Under the pieces are notes generated by a model. That model did no database searches. It worked only from the letters and a program-made list of their open reading frames with translations, and was not told the origin of the DNA. Below, one piece after another: positions 23,091 through 30,900 of a stretch of 42,895 nt of DNA. Origin of the DNA: Micromonospora haikouensis (GTDB lineage Bacteria; Actinomycetota; Actinomycetes; Mycobacteriales; Micromonosporaceae); the NCBI RefSeq assembly GCF_900091595.1, contig NZ_FMCW01000043.1, forward strand, positions 1 to 42,895, in the 5' to 3' direction. Each line of letters starts with the position of its first letter. Position 1 is the first letter of the stretch. The translations under genes and the position numbers were made by a program.

Positions 23091-24299
23091 ATGCGTGCAC
23101 GCCTGCCGGCCGCCCTGCGCCGGCCTCCTGTGGCGGTCAACGCCGCCCTGACCCTGCTGCTGGTCGGCGGCGGCGCCGGGGCCTGGCTCTCCGTGCGCGG
23201 GGACTCCTCGGCGCAGGCCGGGGCGACCGGCGGCACCCGGACGGTCCAGGTCTCCCGGGGCACGGTCACCGCGACGGTCACGGCGGACGGTTCGCTGGAG
23301 AGCGCCTCCACCGCCACCGCCAGCTTCGCCACCGCCGGGACGGTCACCTCGGTCGCGGTGACTGTCGGCCAGAAGGTGACCAAGGGGCAGCTGCTGGCCA
23401 AGGTCGATCCGGCCGACGCCCAACGCGACCTCGACGTGGCCCGGGCGAACCTGGATGCCGCCGAGGATGCGCTGGACCGGGCGCAGGACGCCGGCTCCGA
23501 CACCTCCACGGCGGAGAACGAGGTCACCCAGGCCGAGCTGGCCGTCGACGAGGCCGAGGCCGCGGTGGCCGGCACCCGGCTCACCGCGCCGATGGCCGGC
23601 ACCGTGGTCGCCGTCAACGGCACCGTCGGCGGCTCGTCCGGGGGCTCGTCGGGTTCCTCCGGTTCGTCGGGGTCGTCGGGGTCGTCCTCCGGTGGGTCGT
23701 CGAGCGGTTCCTCCGGCTTCGTCGACATCGCCGACCTGTCGAAGCTCCAGGTCACCGCCGCCATCGCCGAGTCCGACGCCACCCGGCTCAAGGCGGGACA
23801 GGCGGCCACGGTCACCTGGAACGCCCTGGACGGTGCCACCGCCACCGGCGAGCTGGAGGCGATCGACCCGCAGGCCACCACTTCCAACAACGTGGTCACC
23901 TACGGGGTGACCGTCAGCGTCGCCGAGCTGCCCACCGGCGCCCGGCCGGGGCAGACCGTGCAGGTGGCCGTCGTGACCGGCACGGCCCAGGACGTGCTCC
24001 TGGTCAACTCGGCTGCGGTGAGCGGCAGCGGCGACCGGCGGACCGTCACCGTGCTCACCGACACCGGGCAGGAGACCCGGCGGGTGCAGGTCGGTCTGGC
24101 CGGCGACCAGTCCTACGAGATCACCTCCGGGCTCACCGAGGGGGACCGGGTCGTGCTGCCCGAGAGCACCACCTCCGGCAGCAGCAGCGGCGGCCTGACC
24201 GGCGGTGGCGGCTTCCCCGGCGGCGGGGGCCTGACCGGCGGGGGCGGCGCCCCCGCCGGGGGACAGGGCGGCCCCCGCACCGGCACCGGGACCCGCTGA
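23091..24299 (+). CDS. Membrane-fusion (HlyD/MacA-like) efflux adaptor 2
   Basis: A 402-residue paralogue of the adaptor at 19292. It has an N-terminal anchor helix (VNAALTLLLVGGGAGAWLSV), lipoyl halves (GTVTSVAVTVGQKVTKGQLL and TRLTAPMAGTVVAVNGTVGG) and short coiled-coil helices between. A run of about 30 Gly/Ser residues sits after the second lipoyl half, before the beta-barrel (FVDIADLSKLQVTAAIAESD). The C-terminus is again Gly-rich. ATG at 23091 is chosen because AGGA lies 7 bases upstream; a GTG at 23046 has no usable ribosome site. The stop overlaps the ATPase start (TGATG). It is the adaptor most directly tied to the MacB-like pair that follows. Confidence 0.88.
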   Translation: MRARLPAALRRPPVAVNAALTLLLVGGGAGAWLSVRGDSSAQAGATGGTRTVQVSRGTVTATVTADGSLESASTATASFATAGTVTSVAVTVGQKVTKGQLLAKVDPADAQRDLDVARANLDAAEDALDRAQDAGSDTSTAENEVTQAELAVDEAEAAVAGTRLTAPMAGTVVAVNGTVGGSSGGSSGSSGSSGSSGSSSGGSSSGSSGFVDIADLSKLQVTAAIAESDATRLKAGQAATVTWNALDGATATGELEAIDPQATTSNNVVTYGVTVSVAELPTGARPGQTVQVAVVTGTAQDVLLVNSAAVSGSGDRRTVTVLTDTGQETRRVQVGLAGDQSYEITSGLTEGDRVVLPESTTSGSSSGGLTGGGGFPGGGGLTGGGGAPAGGQGGPRTGTGTR

Positions 24300-25039
24300 T
24301 GCAGCCCCGGACCTCGCCGCGCCGTCCGGTCCTGGACGTCCGCGCGCTGACCAAGGTGTACGGGGAGGGCCCCGCCGCCGTGCACGCCCTGGGCGGGGTG
24401 TCGCTGACGGTGGACGCCGGCGACTACGTCGCCATCATGGGCTCGTCCGGCTCCGGCAAGTCCACCCTGATGAACATCATCGGCTGCCTCGACGTGCCCT
24501 CCGGCGGCAGCTACCTGCTCGACGGCGTCGACGTCGGACGCCTGGCGGACCGGCAGCTCGCCCTGGTGCGCAACCGGCTCATCGGCTTCGTCTTCCAGGC
24601 GTTCAACCTGATCCCGCGCACCAGCGCGGTCGCCAACGTCGAACTGCCGCTGGCGTACGCGGGCGTGCGGGCGGCGCAGCGGCGGCGGCGGGCGCTCGCC
24701 GCGCTGGACGCGGTGGGGCTGGCCGACCGCGCCGGCCACTTCCCCAACCAGCTCTCCGGCGGGCAGCAGCAGCGGGTCGCGGTCGCCCGCGCGCTGGTCA
24801 CCGAACCCGCGCTGGTGCTCGCCGACGAGCCCACCGGAAACCTGGACAGCCGCTCCACCGAGGACATCCTGGCGGTGTTCGACCAGCTCAACGCCGCCGG
24901 CCGGACGATCGTCCTGATCACCCACGAGCCGGAGGTCGGCGACCGGGCCCGGCGGCTGATCCGGCTCCTCGACGGCCGGGTCCGCTCCGACGAGCGCCAG
25001 GACCTCACCGGCCGGCATGCGGCGGGGGCCGCCCGATGA
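24299..25039 (+). CDS. MacB/LolD-type ABC transporter ATPase
   Basis: A 246-residue ATPase of the MacB/FtsE/LolD class. The Walker A motif is GSSGSGKSTL, the Q-loop follows in FVFQAFNLIP, the signature is LSGGQQQRVAVARAL, and Walker B is LVLADEPTGNLDS. The H-loop is in VLITHEPE. It energises the permease next to it, which starts before this gene ends (GATGACC region, 4-base overlap). Such pairs carry antibiotics, peptides or lipoproteins across the envelope in Gram-positive bacteria without an outer-membrane channel. All motifs are intact. Confidence 0.96.
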   Translation: MQPRTSPRRPVLDVRALTKVYGEGPAAVHALGGVSLTVDAGDYVAIMGSSGSGKSTLMNIIGCLDVPSGGSYLLDGVDVGRLADRQLALVRNRLIGFVFQAFNLIPRTSAVANVELPLAYAGVRAAQRRRRALAALDAVGLADRAGHFPNQLSGGQQQRVAVARALVTEPALVLADEPTGNLDSRSTEDILAVFDQLNAAGRTIVLITHEPEVGDRARRLIRLLDGRVRSDERQDLTGRHAAGAAR

Positions 25040-26232
25040 CCGTCACCGAGACCATCCGGTTCGCCCTGCGCGGCGTGGCCGCCAACAAGCTGCGCTCGGC
25101 GCTGACCATGCTGGGCATCCTCATCGGCGTCGCGGCGGTGATCCTGCTGGTCGCCGTGGGCAACGGCTCCGCCCAGGCGATCACCAGCCGGATCGAGGCG
25201 CTGGGCACCAACACCCTCACCGTCACCAGCACCAACCGGAGCTCGGGCACGGGCGGCCTGACCGTCGAGGTCGCCGACGCGCTCGCCGACCCGGTGCTCG
25301 CCCCCGGCGTCCGTTCGGTGTCCCCGCTGGCCAGCACCTCCACGACGGTGACGTACGAGGGTGCCGACCACGAGGTGTCGCAGTTCGTGGGCACCCGGCC
25401 GAGCTGGTTCACCGCGGCCAACTCGCCGGTGGCCGACGGCGCCGCGTTCACCGCCGACGACGAGGCGCAGGCCCACCGGGTGGTCGTCATCGGGCAGACC
25501 GTCGCCGACGAGCTGTTCACCGGCGTCGACCCGATCGGCCGGCAGGTCACCGTCGGCGGCGCGCTGTTCACCGTGGTGGGGGTGCTCGCGGCGAAGTCCT
25601 CGACCGGGTTCCAGGACGCCAACGACACCGCCGTCGCGCCGCTGAGCGCCGTACGGGAGGTCCTCACCGGGTACGGGCCGATCAGCTCGATCCTCGTCGA
25701 GGCGGCCGACCCTGGTGAGGTGGACGCCGTGCAGGACCAGATCTCCGCGGTGCTCGCCCAGCGGCTGCCCACGACGACCGGGTCGAGCAGCGCGCCGTAC
25801 CGGATCCAGAACGCCGCGCAGCTGTTGCAGACCCAGACCGAGACCGCCGACACCTTCACCACGCTGCTCGGCGCGGTCGCCGCGATCAGCCTGCTGGTCG
25901 GCGGCATCGGGATCACCAACATCATGCTCGTGACCGTCACCGAACGGACCCGGGAGATCGGCATCCGCAAGGCGCTCGGCGCCCGCCGTCGGACCGTGCT
26001 GACCCAGTTCCTGATCGAGGCGACGCTGCTGAGCCTCCTCGGCGGGGCGCTCGGGGTGGCCGCCGCGCTGCTCGGCTCCCGGTTCACCATCGTCGGTGTC
26101 CGGCCCGTGATCGTGCCCAGCTCCGTCGCGTTGGCCCTCGGCGTCTCCATCGCGATCGGCCTCTTCTTCGGCGGTCTGCCGGCCGCCCGGGCGGCCCGGC
26201 TGCGTCCCATCGACGCCCTGCGCTACGAGTAG
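25036..26232 (+). CDS. MacB-like ABC permease
   Basis: A 398-residue permease with the four-helix MacB/FtsX layout. The first helix begins right after NKLRSALTMLGILIGVAAV, the family N-terminal signature. A large extracytoplasmic MacB domain covers about residues 45-265. Three helices follow near the C-terminus, with the TERTREIGIRKALGARR coupling helix between them. It ends in RAARLRPIDALRYE, the typical terminus. With the ATPase and one or both fusion proteins it forms a mechanotransmitting efflux pump. Complete, in the same operon. Confidence 0.96.
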   Translation: MTVTETIRFALRGVAANKLRSALTMLGILIGVAAVILLVAVGNGSAQAITSRIEALGTNTLTVTSTNRSSGTGGLTVEVADALADPVLAPGVRSVSPLASTSTTVTYEGADHEVSQFVGTRPSWFTAANSPVADGAAFTADDEAQAHRVVVIGQTVADELFTGVDPIGRQVTVGGALFTVVGVLAAKSSTGFQDANDTAVAPLSAVREVLTGYGPISSILVEAADPGEVDAVQDQISAVLAQRLPTTTGSSSAPYRIQNAAQLLQTQTETADTFTTLLGAVAAISLLVGGIGITNIMLVTVTERTREIGIRKALGARRRTVLTQFLIEATLLSLLGGALGVAAALLGSRFTIVGVRPVIVPSSVALALGVSIAIGLFFGGLPAARAARLRPIDALRYE

Positions 26233-26238
26233 GCCAGC

Positions 26239-26868
26239 ATGTCCGACAGGCAAGGACCGAACATGGACAACAGCGACACCGTCGTCTTCGCCCGGGTCGG
26301 CGGCGGCGCCTCGGCACCGGGCGGGCCGGCGGAGCCGGACGACGACCGCGCCGTCGCGTCGCCGACCGCCGCGGGACCCGACGACGACCTCACCGCCGCG
26401 CTGGCCGCGGCCGCCCCGCGCCGATGGTGGAACCGGGGCACGCTGGTCCTCGGCGCGCTCGTGCTCGTCGTCGCCGGCTTCCTCGGCGGGGTGCAGGTGC
26501 AGCAGAGGTGGGGCGAGCCGGCGGCGACCGGTGGTGCGGCACGCTCCGGGGGGTTCCCGGCGGGCCTGCCCAGCGGGGCGGCCGGGATGGGCCGCGGCCA
26601 GGGCTTGACCGGGCAGGCCGGGCAGCCGAGCGCGAGCGCGACGGCGGGCACCACCACCGGCACGGTGACGCTCGTCGACGGTGACACCCTCTACGTCGAG
26701 ACCGCCGACGGCACCGTGGTCACGGTCCGCACCACCGACGACACCGCTGTACGGACCACGAAGGCCAGCAAGCTGTCGGCGCTCAAGAGCGGCCAGAAGG
26801 TGACGGTGCAGGGCGGCGCGCTCACGGACAACGCCATGACCGCCACCTCCGTCACCGCCGGCGGCTGA
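26239..26868 (+). CDS. Membrane-anchored DUF5666-like protein
   Basis: A 209-residue protein with an acidic cytoplasmic N-terminus, one membrane helix near residues 68-90 (TLVLGALVLVVAGFLGGVQV), a Gly/Ala-rich linker and a small outside beta domain. The domain (GTVTLVDGDTLYVETADGT through SGQKVTVQGG) resembles the DUF5666 OB-like fold often found beside efflux and two-component genes. The start ATG is 6 bases after the permease stop, so it belongs to the efflux operon. Its job is unknown. It could be a regulator or accessory of the pump. Two hairpins follow the stop. Confidence 0.82.
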   Translation: MSDRQGPNMDNSDTVVFARVGGGASAPGGPAEPDDDRAVASPTAAGPDDDLTAALAAAAPRRWWNRGTLVLGALVLVVAGFLGGVQVQQRWGEPAATGGAARSGGFPAGLPSGAAGMGRGQGLTGQAGQPSASATAGTTTGTVTLVDGDTLYVETADGTVVTVRTTDDTAVRTTKASKLSALKSGQKVTVQGGALTDNAMTATSVTAGG

Positions 26869-26898
26869 GTCCACCGCCGGCCGAACGACCCACCACGG

Positions 26899-26930
26899 GC
26901 GCGCGGACCGTCCTCCTCCGGTCGGCGCGC
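26899..26930. terminator. First hairpin between convergent operons
   Basis: GCGCGCGGACCG at 26899-26910 pairs with 26919-26930 with one mismatch and an 8-base loop. It lies 31 bases after the DUF5666-like stop. Confidence 0.55.
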
Positions 26931-26933
26931 CGA

Positions 26934-26987
26934 CTCGCGGGCCCGGCCCCCGTCCACGGCGAGCGTGGGTGGGACCGGGCCCGCGAG
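26934..26987. terminator. Second hairpin between convergent operons
   Basis: CTCGCGGGCCCGG at 26934-26946 pairs perfectly over 13 bp with 26975-26987. The loop is 28 bases. It lies just after the stop of the convergent cellulase gene and can end transcription from that side. Confidence 0.6.
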
Positions 26988-27002
26988 CCTGCTGGCGGTC
27001 GA

Positions 27003-29117
27003 TCAGGCGGTGGTGCCGGTGACGGTGCTGCCCGAGCGGGTCACCTGGTAGGTGACCTTCTCGCCGCTCCAGAAGTGGAAGGTGAGCGTGACCGGGGCGT
27101 TGTCGGTGACCGCGGCGAAGAAGTCCGGGGTCAGGGCGATGGAGCTGCCGGTGTAGTCGGGCTGGAACGTGACGTCGAACTCCTTGAACGGCGTCCAGTC
27201 GTGCGGGCCGGCGTTGCTGCCGTCGGCGTACTTCGCCTCCATGGTGGCGAGCTGGTCGCCCCGGAACTGGGTCGGGATGGCGAACGCGCTGGTGGTGCCG
27301 GTCGCGTTGCCCAGGACCGGCCGGTCGTAGGTGATGATGTTGATGCGCCACGGCACGCCCGCCGAGAACCGCGCGTGCAGGGTCGCGTTGACCCCGTACG
27401 CCCGGCTGCCGGTCAGCCGGGTCAGCGCGGCCGCCGTCAGGGTGAGCTGGCTGCCGCTGACGGTGTAGTCGGTGCCCTGGACCAGGTCGGTGCTGCCCTG
27501 CCGCAGGCCCTGGAACGTGGTGCCGTTGAGGTTCAGGGTGAGGGTCTTGGCGCTGATGGCGCTGGCCTTGGCGTTGAACACCAGGTCCGACGAGGCGGTG
27601 CCGGAGCGGGTGGTCCAGCTCGACTTGATCTGGGCGATCAGCTCCGGGTCGCTCCACTGGAACGAGGTCCGGCCGAGGTGCTGCCCGTTGTCCCACAGCA
27701 TGGTGGTGAGCTTCCTGGCCCGCGCGTAGTGGCCGAAGTACTCGAAGAACTTCAGCTTCTCGCCCTGCTCGATGGTGCCGGTGTGCCGGTCGAAGCCGAG
27801 CAGGCCGTACTCGCCGACGATGACGGGGATGCCCTTGGCGACGAAGGCGTCGTACACCCGGTCGAAGGAGTCGGTGAGGTCCTTCTGGGCGGTGGCGTCG
27901 AAGTGGGTGCCCCCGGCGACGTTCACGCTGAAGGGCCAGTAGCCGTAGTAGTGGACGGTCGCGATGAGGTTGCGGTCGTTGAGCGCGTTGAACGTGGCGA
28001 CCAGTTCGTCGATGCGGGCCTGCTCCGACGAGGTGTGCAGGGTGGGCAGCACCAGCAGGCGGGTGGCGTTGTTGCCGCCGGAGGCGCGCACGATGCGGTG
28101 GAACGACGTGTTGAGCTCGGCCAGCAGGGTGGCGTTCTGGGCGTCGCCGGAGCTGCCGGTGAACTGCGGCTCGTTGACGCTCTCGAACACCAGCTTCGGC
28201 GACGAGCCGCGGAACGTGCTCGCCAGCTGGGTCCAGATCGCGTTGTACTTGGCCAGCACGGTGGTCCGGTCGGTGGGCATGGTGTTGATCCACTGCCACG
28301 AGTCGTGGTGAATGTTGATCATCACGTAGAGGTCGTCGGCGAGCGCCCAGTCGACCACCTCCTTGACCCGGTTCAGGTACGCCGCCTCGATCGGGTAGTT
28401 GGGCGCGCCGCCCAGGTGCGCGCTCCAGGTGACCGGGATGCGGACGCTCTTGAAGCCCTGCGCCTTCACGTTGTCCAGCAGCGCCTCGGTGATGCGCGGG
28501 TTGCCCCAGGCGGTCTCGTCGGCGCCGACGGCGTCGAGGGAGTTGCCGAGGTTCCAGCCGGGCTGCATCGCGGCCACGGCCGCCATCGCGTCGCCGGCCG
28601 GCGGGGGCGTCGTGGGCGGGGGAGTGGTCGGCGGCGGCGTGGTGGGGGGCGTGCTGGTCGGCGGGGCCGTGGTCGGGCCGACGCCGCCGGTGCAGGCGAC
28701 CCCGTTGAGCGCGAAGGAGGTGGGGCTCGGGTTCGTGCCGGACCACGAGCCGTTGAAGCCGAAGGAGACCGACGCGTTGGTGGCGATGGCGGCGTTGTAG
28801 CCGACGTTGGCGGCGGTGACGTCGTCGCCGGCGGCGGTGACGGTGGCGTTCCACGCCTGGGTCACCCGCTGCCCGGCGGGGAACGTCCAGGTCAGGCGCC
28901 AGCCGTTGATCGCGTCGCCGAGGTTGGTCACGTTCACGTTCGCGCCGAACCCGCCCTGCCACTGGCTGCTGACCTGGTACGTCACCGCGCAGCCCGCCGC
29001 CGCCTGCGCGGTGCCCGCGACCAGGACGCCGACGGCGGCCAGCAGCATCGTGACCGCGCTGGTGAACGCGCCGACCCGCCATCGGGTCCGTCGGGTGGTG
29101 CCTCGTGTGCCGATCAT
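27003..29117 (-). CDS. Secreted multidomain cellulase: CBM2 - GH5 - Ig (X2) - CBM46-like
   Basis: A 704-residue exported endoglucanase. The signal peptide has twin Arg-rich ends and a hydrophobic core ending TAQA. A CBM2 cellulose-binding module (about 38-140, CAVTYQVSSQWQGGFGANV) is followed by a Thr/Pro linker of TTPPP repeats. A GH5 domain (about 170-500) has acid/base Glu316 in FESVNEPQF and nucleophile Glu436 in VIVGEYGL, plus INIHHDSW and TVHYYGYW. The C-terminal 200 residues look like an Ig-like X2 module plus a CBM46-like module, as in Bacillus Cel5B-type enzymes. ATG at 29117 is chosen for AAGGAG 5 bases upstream. It is a single-gene unit with an operator inside its promoter. It probably acts on beta-1,4-glucans outside the cell. 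Confidence 0.93.
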   Translation of the reverse strand: MIGTRGTTRRTRWRVGAFTSAVTMLLAAVGVLVAGTAQAAAGCAVTYQVSSQWQGGFGANVNVTNLGDAINGWRLTWTFPAGQRVTQAWNATVTAAGDDVTAANVGYNAAIATNASVSFGFNGSWSGTNPSPTSFALNGVACTGGVGPTTAPPTSTPPTTPPPTTPPPTTPPPAGDAMAAVAAMQPGWNLGNSLDAVGADETAWGNPRITEALLDNVKAQGFKSVRIPVTWSAHLGGAPNYPIEAAYLNRVKEVVDWALADDLYVMINIHHDSWQWINTMPTDRTTVLAKYNAIWTQLASTFRGSSPKLVFESVNEPQFTGSSGDAQNATLLAELNTSFHRIVRASGGNNATRLLVLPTLHTSSEQARIDELVATFNALNDRNLIATVHYYGYWPFSVNVAGGTHFDATAQKDLTDSFDRVYDAFVAKGIPVIVGEYGLLGFDRHTGTIEQGEKLKFFEYFGHYARARKLTTMLWDNGQHLGRTSFQWSDPELIAQIKSSWTTRSGTASSDLVFNAKASAISAKTLTLNLNGTTFQGLRQGSTDLVQGTDYTVSGSQLTLTAAALTRLTGSRAYGVNATLHARFSAGVPWRINIITYDRPVLGNATGTTSAFAIPTQFRGDQLATMEAKYADGSNAGPHDWTPFKEFDVTFQPDYTGSSIALTPDFFAAVTDNAPVTLTFHFWSGEKVTYQVTRSGSTVTGTTA

Positions 29118-29204
29118 GACACTCCTTGCCGGGAAGATGCCGCCGCATGATGGGGGGGTGGGCAGGGCGTCGGGAACGCGCACGTGACGCCCGTCGGACG
29201 GGCA

Positions 29205-29233
29205 GATTAAGTTTGGACCCTAAACTTTGTCAA
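29205..29233 (-). promoter_or_regulatory. Cellulase promoter with a palindromic operator filling the spacer
   Basis: On the minus strand TTGACA (29233-29228) and TTAATC (29210-29205) are separated by exactly 17 bases. The spacer and first -10 bases hold AAGTTT-N7-AAACTT (29209-29227). The half-sites resemble XylR/ROK-type operators (AGTTTG...CAAACT). The likely regulator is not encoded in this window. Confidence 0.65.
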
Positions 29234-29307
29234 TCGGTGAGCGGCTATGCCGCAGGTGGCCCGACGCCTGGCTAGGCTTGCCCGGTACGTCGCAGAGGGG
29301 AGGGCAC

Positions 29308-30081
29308 CTGCCGCCGACCGCCACCGTGCTCGTGGTCCTCGGGCGCGGCGTGCTGCCCGCCGCCGGGGGGACCTGGGCGCTCACCCCGGCCAGCCTCGCG
29401 CGGGTCCGGGCCGCCCGCGACTACGTCGCCGCCAACGAGGCGGCCTTCGCGGCCGCCGCCCAGCGGGGCCGGCGGCCGAGGATCGTGTTCACCGGCGGCT
29501 GGGCCGAGGCCGCCGAGGGGGCCGCCCCGCCACCGGCCGGGTGGCGCGAGGCCGACCTGATGCTCCGCGAGGCGCTCGCGGCCGGCCTCGACCGGCACGC
29601 CGACCTGCGCGCCGAGGCCCGCTCACGCAGCACCCTGGAGAACCTCCTGCGCACCGCCGCCGACGGGCTGCTCGCCGGCCACGCCTTCGACCGGCACCAC
29701 CCGCTGGGCATCGTCTCGCACACCTGGCACCTGCCCCGGGTCCGCTACCTCGCCCGCCGGGCGCTCGGGCTGCGCGGCGGGGCGCTGCTCGACGTGCCCG
29801 CCACCGGTGGGGAGCCCGCGCCCGGATGGTGGCCGGAGGGCGCCGTACGCATGGCGTGCCGGCTGTGGTTCCTCGGCGTCCGCGAACCGGCGGGCCTGCT
29901 GCGCCGCGAGCGGGCGATGGTCGCGCTGCTGCACCGGGCCCGCCGCGGCACCCGTCGGGCCCCGGCGGGCGGGCGGCCCTCCGCCCGGCGGCCGACGGGA
30001 GGTGACGCGGACGCCCCGACGGGGTACAGGACGGTCGCCGGCGGATCGACCGCCGTCACGAAGAACAGGCGGACCCCATGA
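29308..30081 (+). CDS. DUF218 (YdcF-like) family protein
   Basis: A protein of about 257 residues with the DUF218 fold seen in YdcF and SanA. VLVVLGRGV opens the domain, FTGGWAE is the central strand-loop, and SRSTLENLLRTAADGL and IVSHTWHLPRVRYLARRAL follow, carrying the family's Ser/His/Arg residues. There is no membrane segment. The C-terminal 50 residues are basic and low in order. The start is unclear: the frame is open from a TTG at 29227, but that overlaps the cellulase promoter. A strong GAGGGGAGGG lies just before a CTG at 29308, and the domain begins right there, so a rare CTG start is favoured. The stop overlaps the glycosyltransferase ATG. Members may act on envelope precursors; the exact reaction is unknown. 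Confidence 0.75.
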   Translation: MPPTATVLVVLGRGVLPAAGGTWALTPASLARVRAARDYVAANEAAFAAAAQRGRRPRIVFTGGWAEAAEGAAPPPAGWREADLMLREALAAGLDRHADLRAEARSRSTLENLLRTAADGLLAGHAFDRHHPLGIVSHTWHLPRVRYLARRALGLRGGALLDVPATGGEPAPGWWPEGAVRMACRLWFLGVREPAGLLRRERAMVALLHRARRGTRRAPAGGRPSARRPTGGDADAPTGYRTVAGGSTAVTKNRRTP

Positions 30082-30794
30082 TCGTCCTCGTGCCGGTGTA
30101 CGAGCCGGGACAGCGGCTGCCCGACCTCCTCGGCGAGCTGCGCGACGCCGCCCCCGACGTGCCCGTCGTCGTGGTCGACGACGGCAGCTCCCCGGCCTCG
30201 GACCCGGTCCTCGACGCGGCGCGCCGGCTCGGCGGCGACGTCCTGCGCCACGGGTCCAACCGGGGCAGGGGCACGGCCCTGAAGACCGGGTTCCGGCACG
30301 TCGCCCGGGCCTATCCCGGGCACGACGTGGTCTGCGCCGACGCCGACGGGCAGCACCGGGTCGCCGACATCCTGCGCGTCGCCCGCGCCCTGCCCGACGG
30401 CGACGGCGACGGCGCGATAGTGCTGGGGGTACGCCGGTTCGACGGCACGGTGCCGCTGCGCAGCAGGATCGGCAACGGCGTCACCGGGCTGCTGTTCCGG
30501 GCCGCCACCGGCGTCGGGGTCCACGACACCCAGACCGGCCTGCGGGCGTACCCGCGCGGCCTGCTCGACTGGCTGCTCGCGGTGCCCGGCGAACGCTTCG
30601 AGTACGAGATGAACGTCCTGCTCCACGCGGCGCGCGACGGCCACCCCGTCCGGCAGACCGTCGTCGCCACCACCTACCTGGCGGACAACGCCTCCTCGCA
30701 CTTCGGGGCGCTGCGCGACTCCGCCCGGATCTACCTGCCGCTGCTGCGCTTCGCCGCGTCGGCGCTGCTCGCCCCGTCCCGTCCCCGCCGATAG
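30078..30794 (+). CDS. Family 2 glycosyltransferase
   Basis: A 238-residue GT-A fold transferase similar to dolichol/polyprenyl-phosphate mannosyltransferases. VLVPVYEPG opens the domain, VVVDDGSSP is the nucleotide-binding motif, GRGTALKTGF contacts the donor, and DADGQH is the metal-binding DxD-like motif. DTQTGLRAYPR and ERFEYEMNVLL match the acceptor side. There is no membrane helix, apart from a short hydrophobic C-terminal stretch. The ATG overlaps the DUF218 stop, so the pair is co-translated, pointing to a shared envelope-glycan or lipid-sugar role (inference). Confidence 0.9.
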   Translation: MIVLVPVYEPGQRLPDLLGELRDAAPDVPVVVVDDGSSPASDPVLDAARRLGGDVLRHGSNRGRGTALKTGFRHVARAYPGHDVVCADADGQHRVADILRVARALPDGDGDGAIVLGVRRFDGTVPLRSRIGNGVTGLLFRAATGVGVHDTQTGLRAYPRGLLDWLLAVPGERFEYEMNVLLHAARDGHPVRQTVVATTYLADNASSHFGALRDSARIYLPLLRFAASALLAPSRPRR

Positions 30795-30851
30795 GCCCGT
30801 TCGCCCCTCCTTCCCCCGCCCGCCGTAGAACCATGTGGGGGCGGGCAGGCG

Positions 30852-30893
30852 CCTCCGACGCCGTACGGCCGCACCGGCCGTACGACGCGGAGG
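30852..30893 (+). promoter_or_regulatory. Leader hairpin that can cover the antiporter ribosome-binding site
   Basis: A perfect 10-bp stem (CGTACGGCCG and its complement, 3-base loop, 30862-30884) is extended by CCTCCG (30852-30857) pairing with CGGAGG (30888-30893). The latter is the ribosome site of the GTG at 30901. Folding would hide it. Confidence 0.5.
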
Positions 30894-30900
30894 GGTCGAC

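Noticed and set aside
23641..23720. Possible short repeat array in the Gly/Ser-coding stretch
   Set aside because: Irregular TCG/GGG/TCC codon repeats coding a linker, without spacers, so not CRISPR or a mobile repeat.
28600..28680. Repetitive GGCGG/GGGGG units
   Set aside because: They encode the Thr/Pro linker between CBM2 and GH5 on the minus strand.
24511..29148. 1545-codon open frame on the minus strand across the efflux genes and the cellulase
   Set aside because: Composition is shadow-like. Real genes with catalytic motifs occupy other frames.
29209..29227. Palindrome as an attachment site or terminator
   Set aside because: It lies inside a consensus promoter, has no downstream duplicate and there is no integrase gene, so an operator is more likely.
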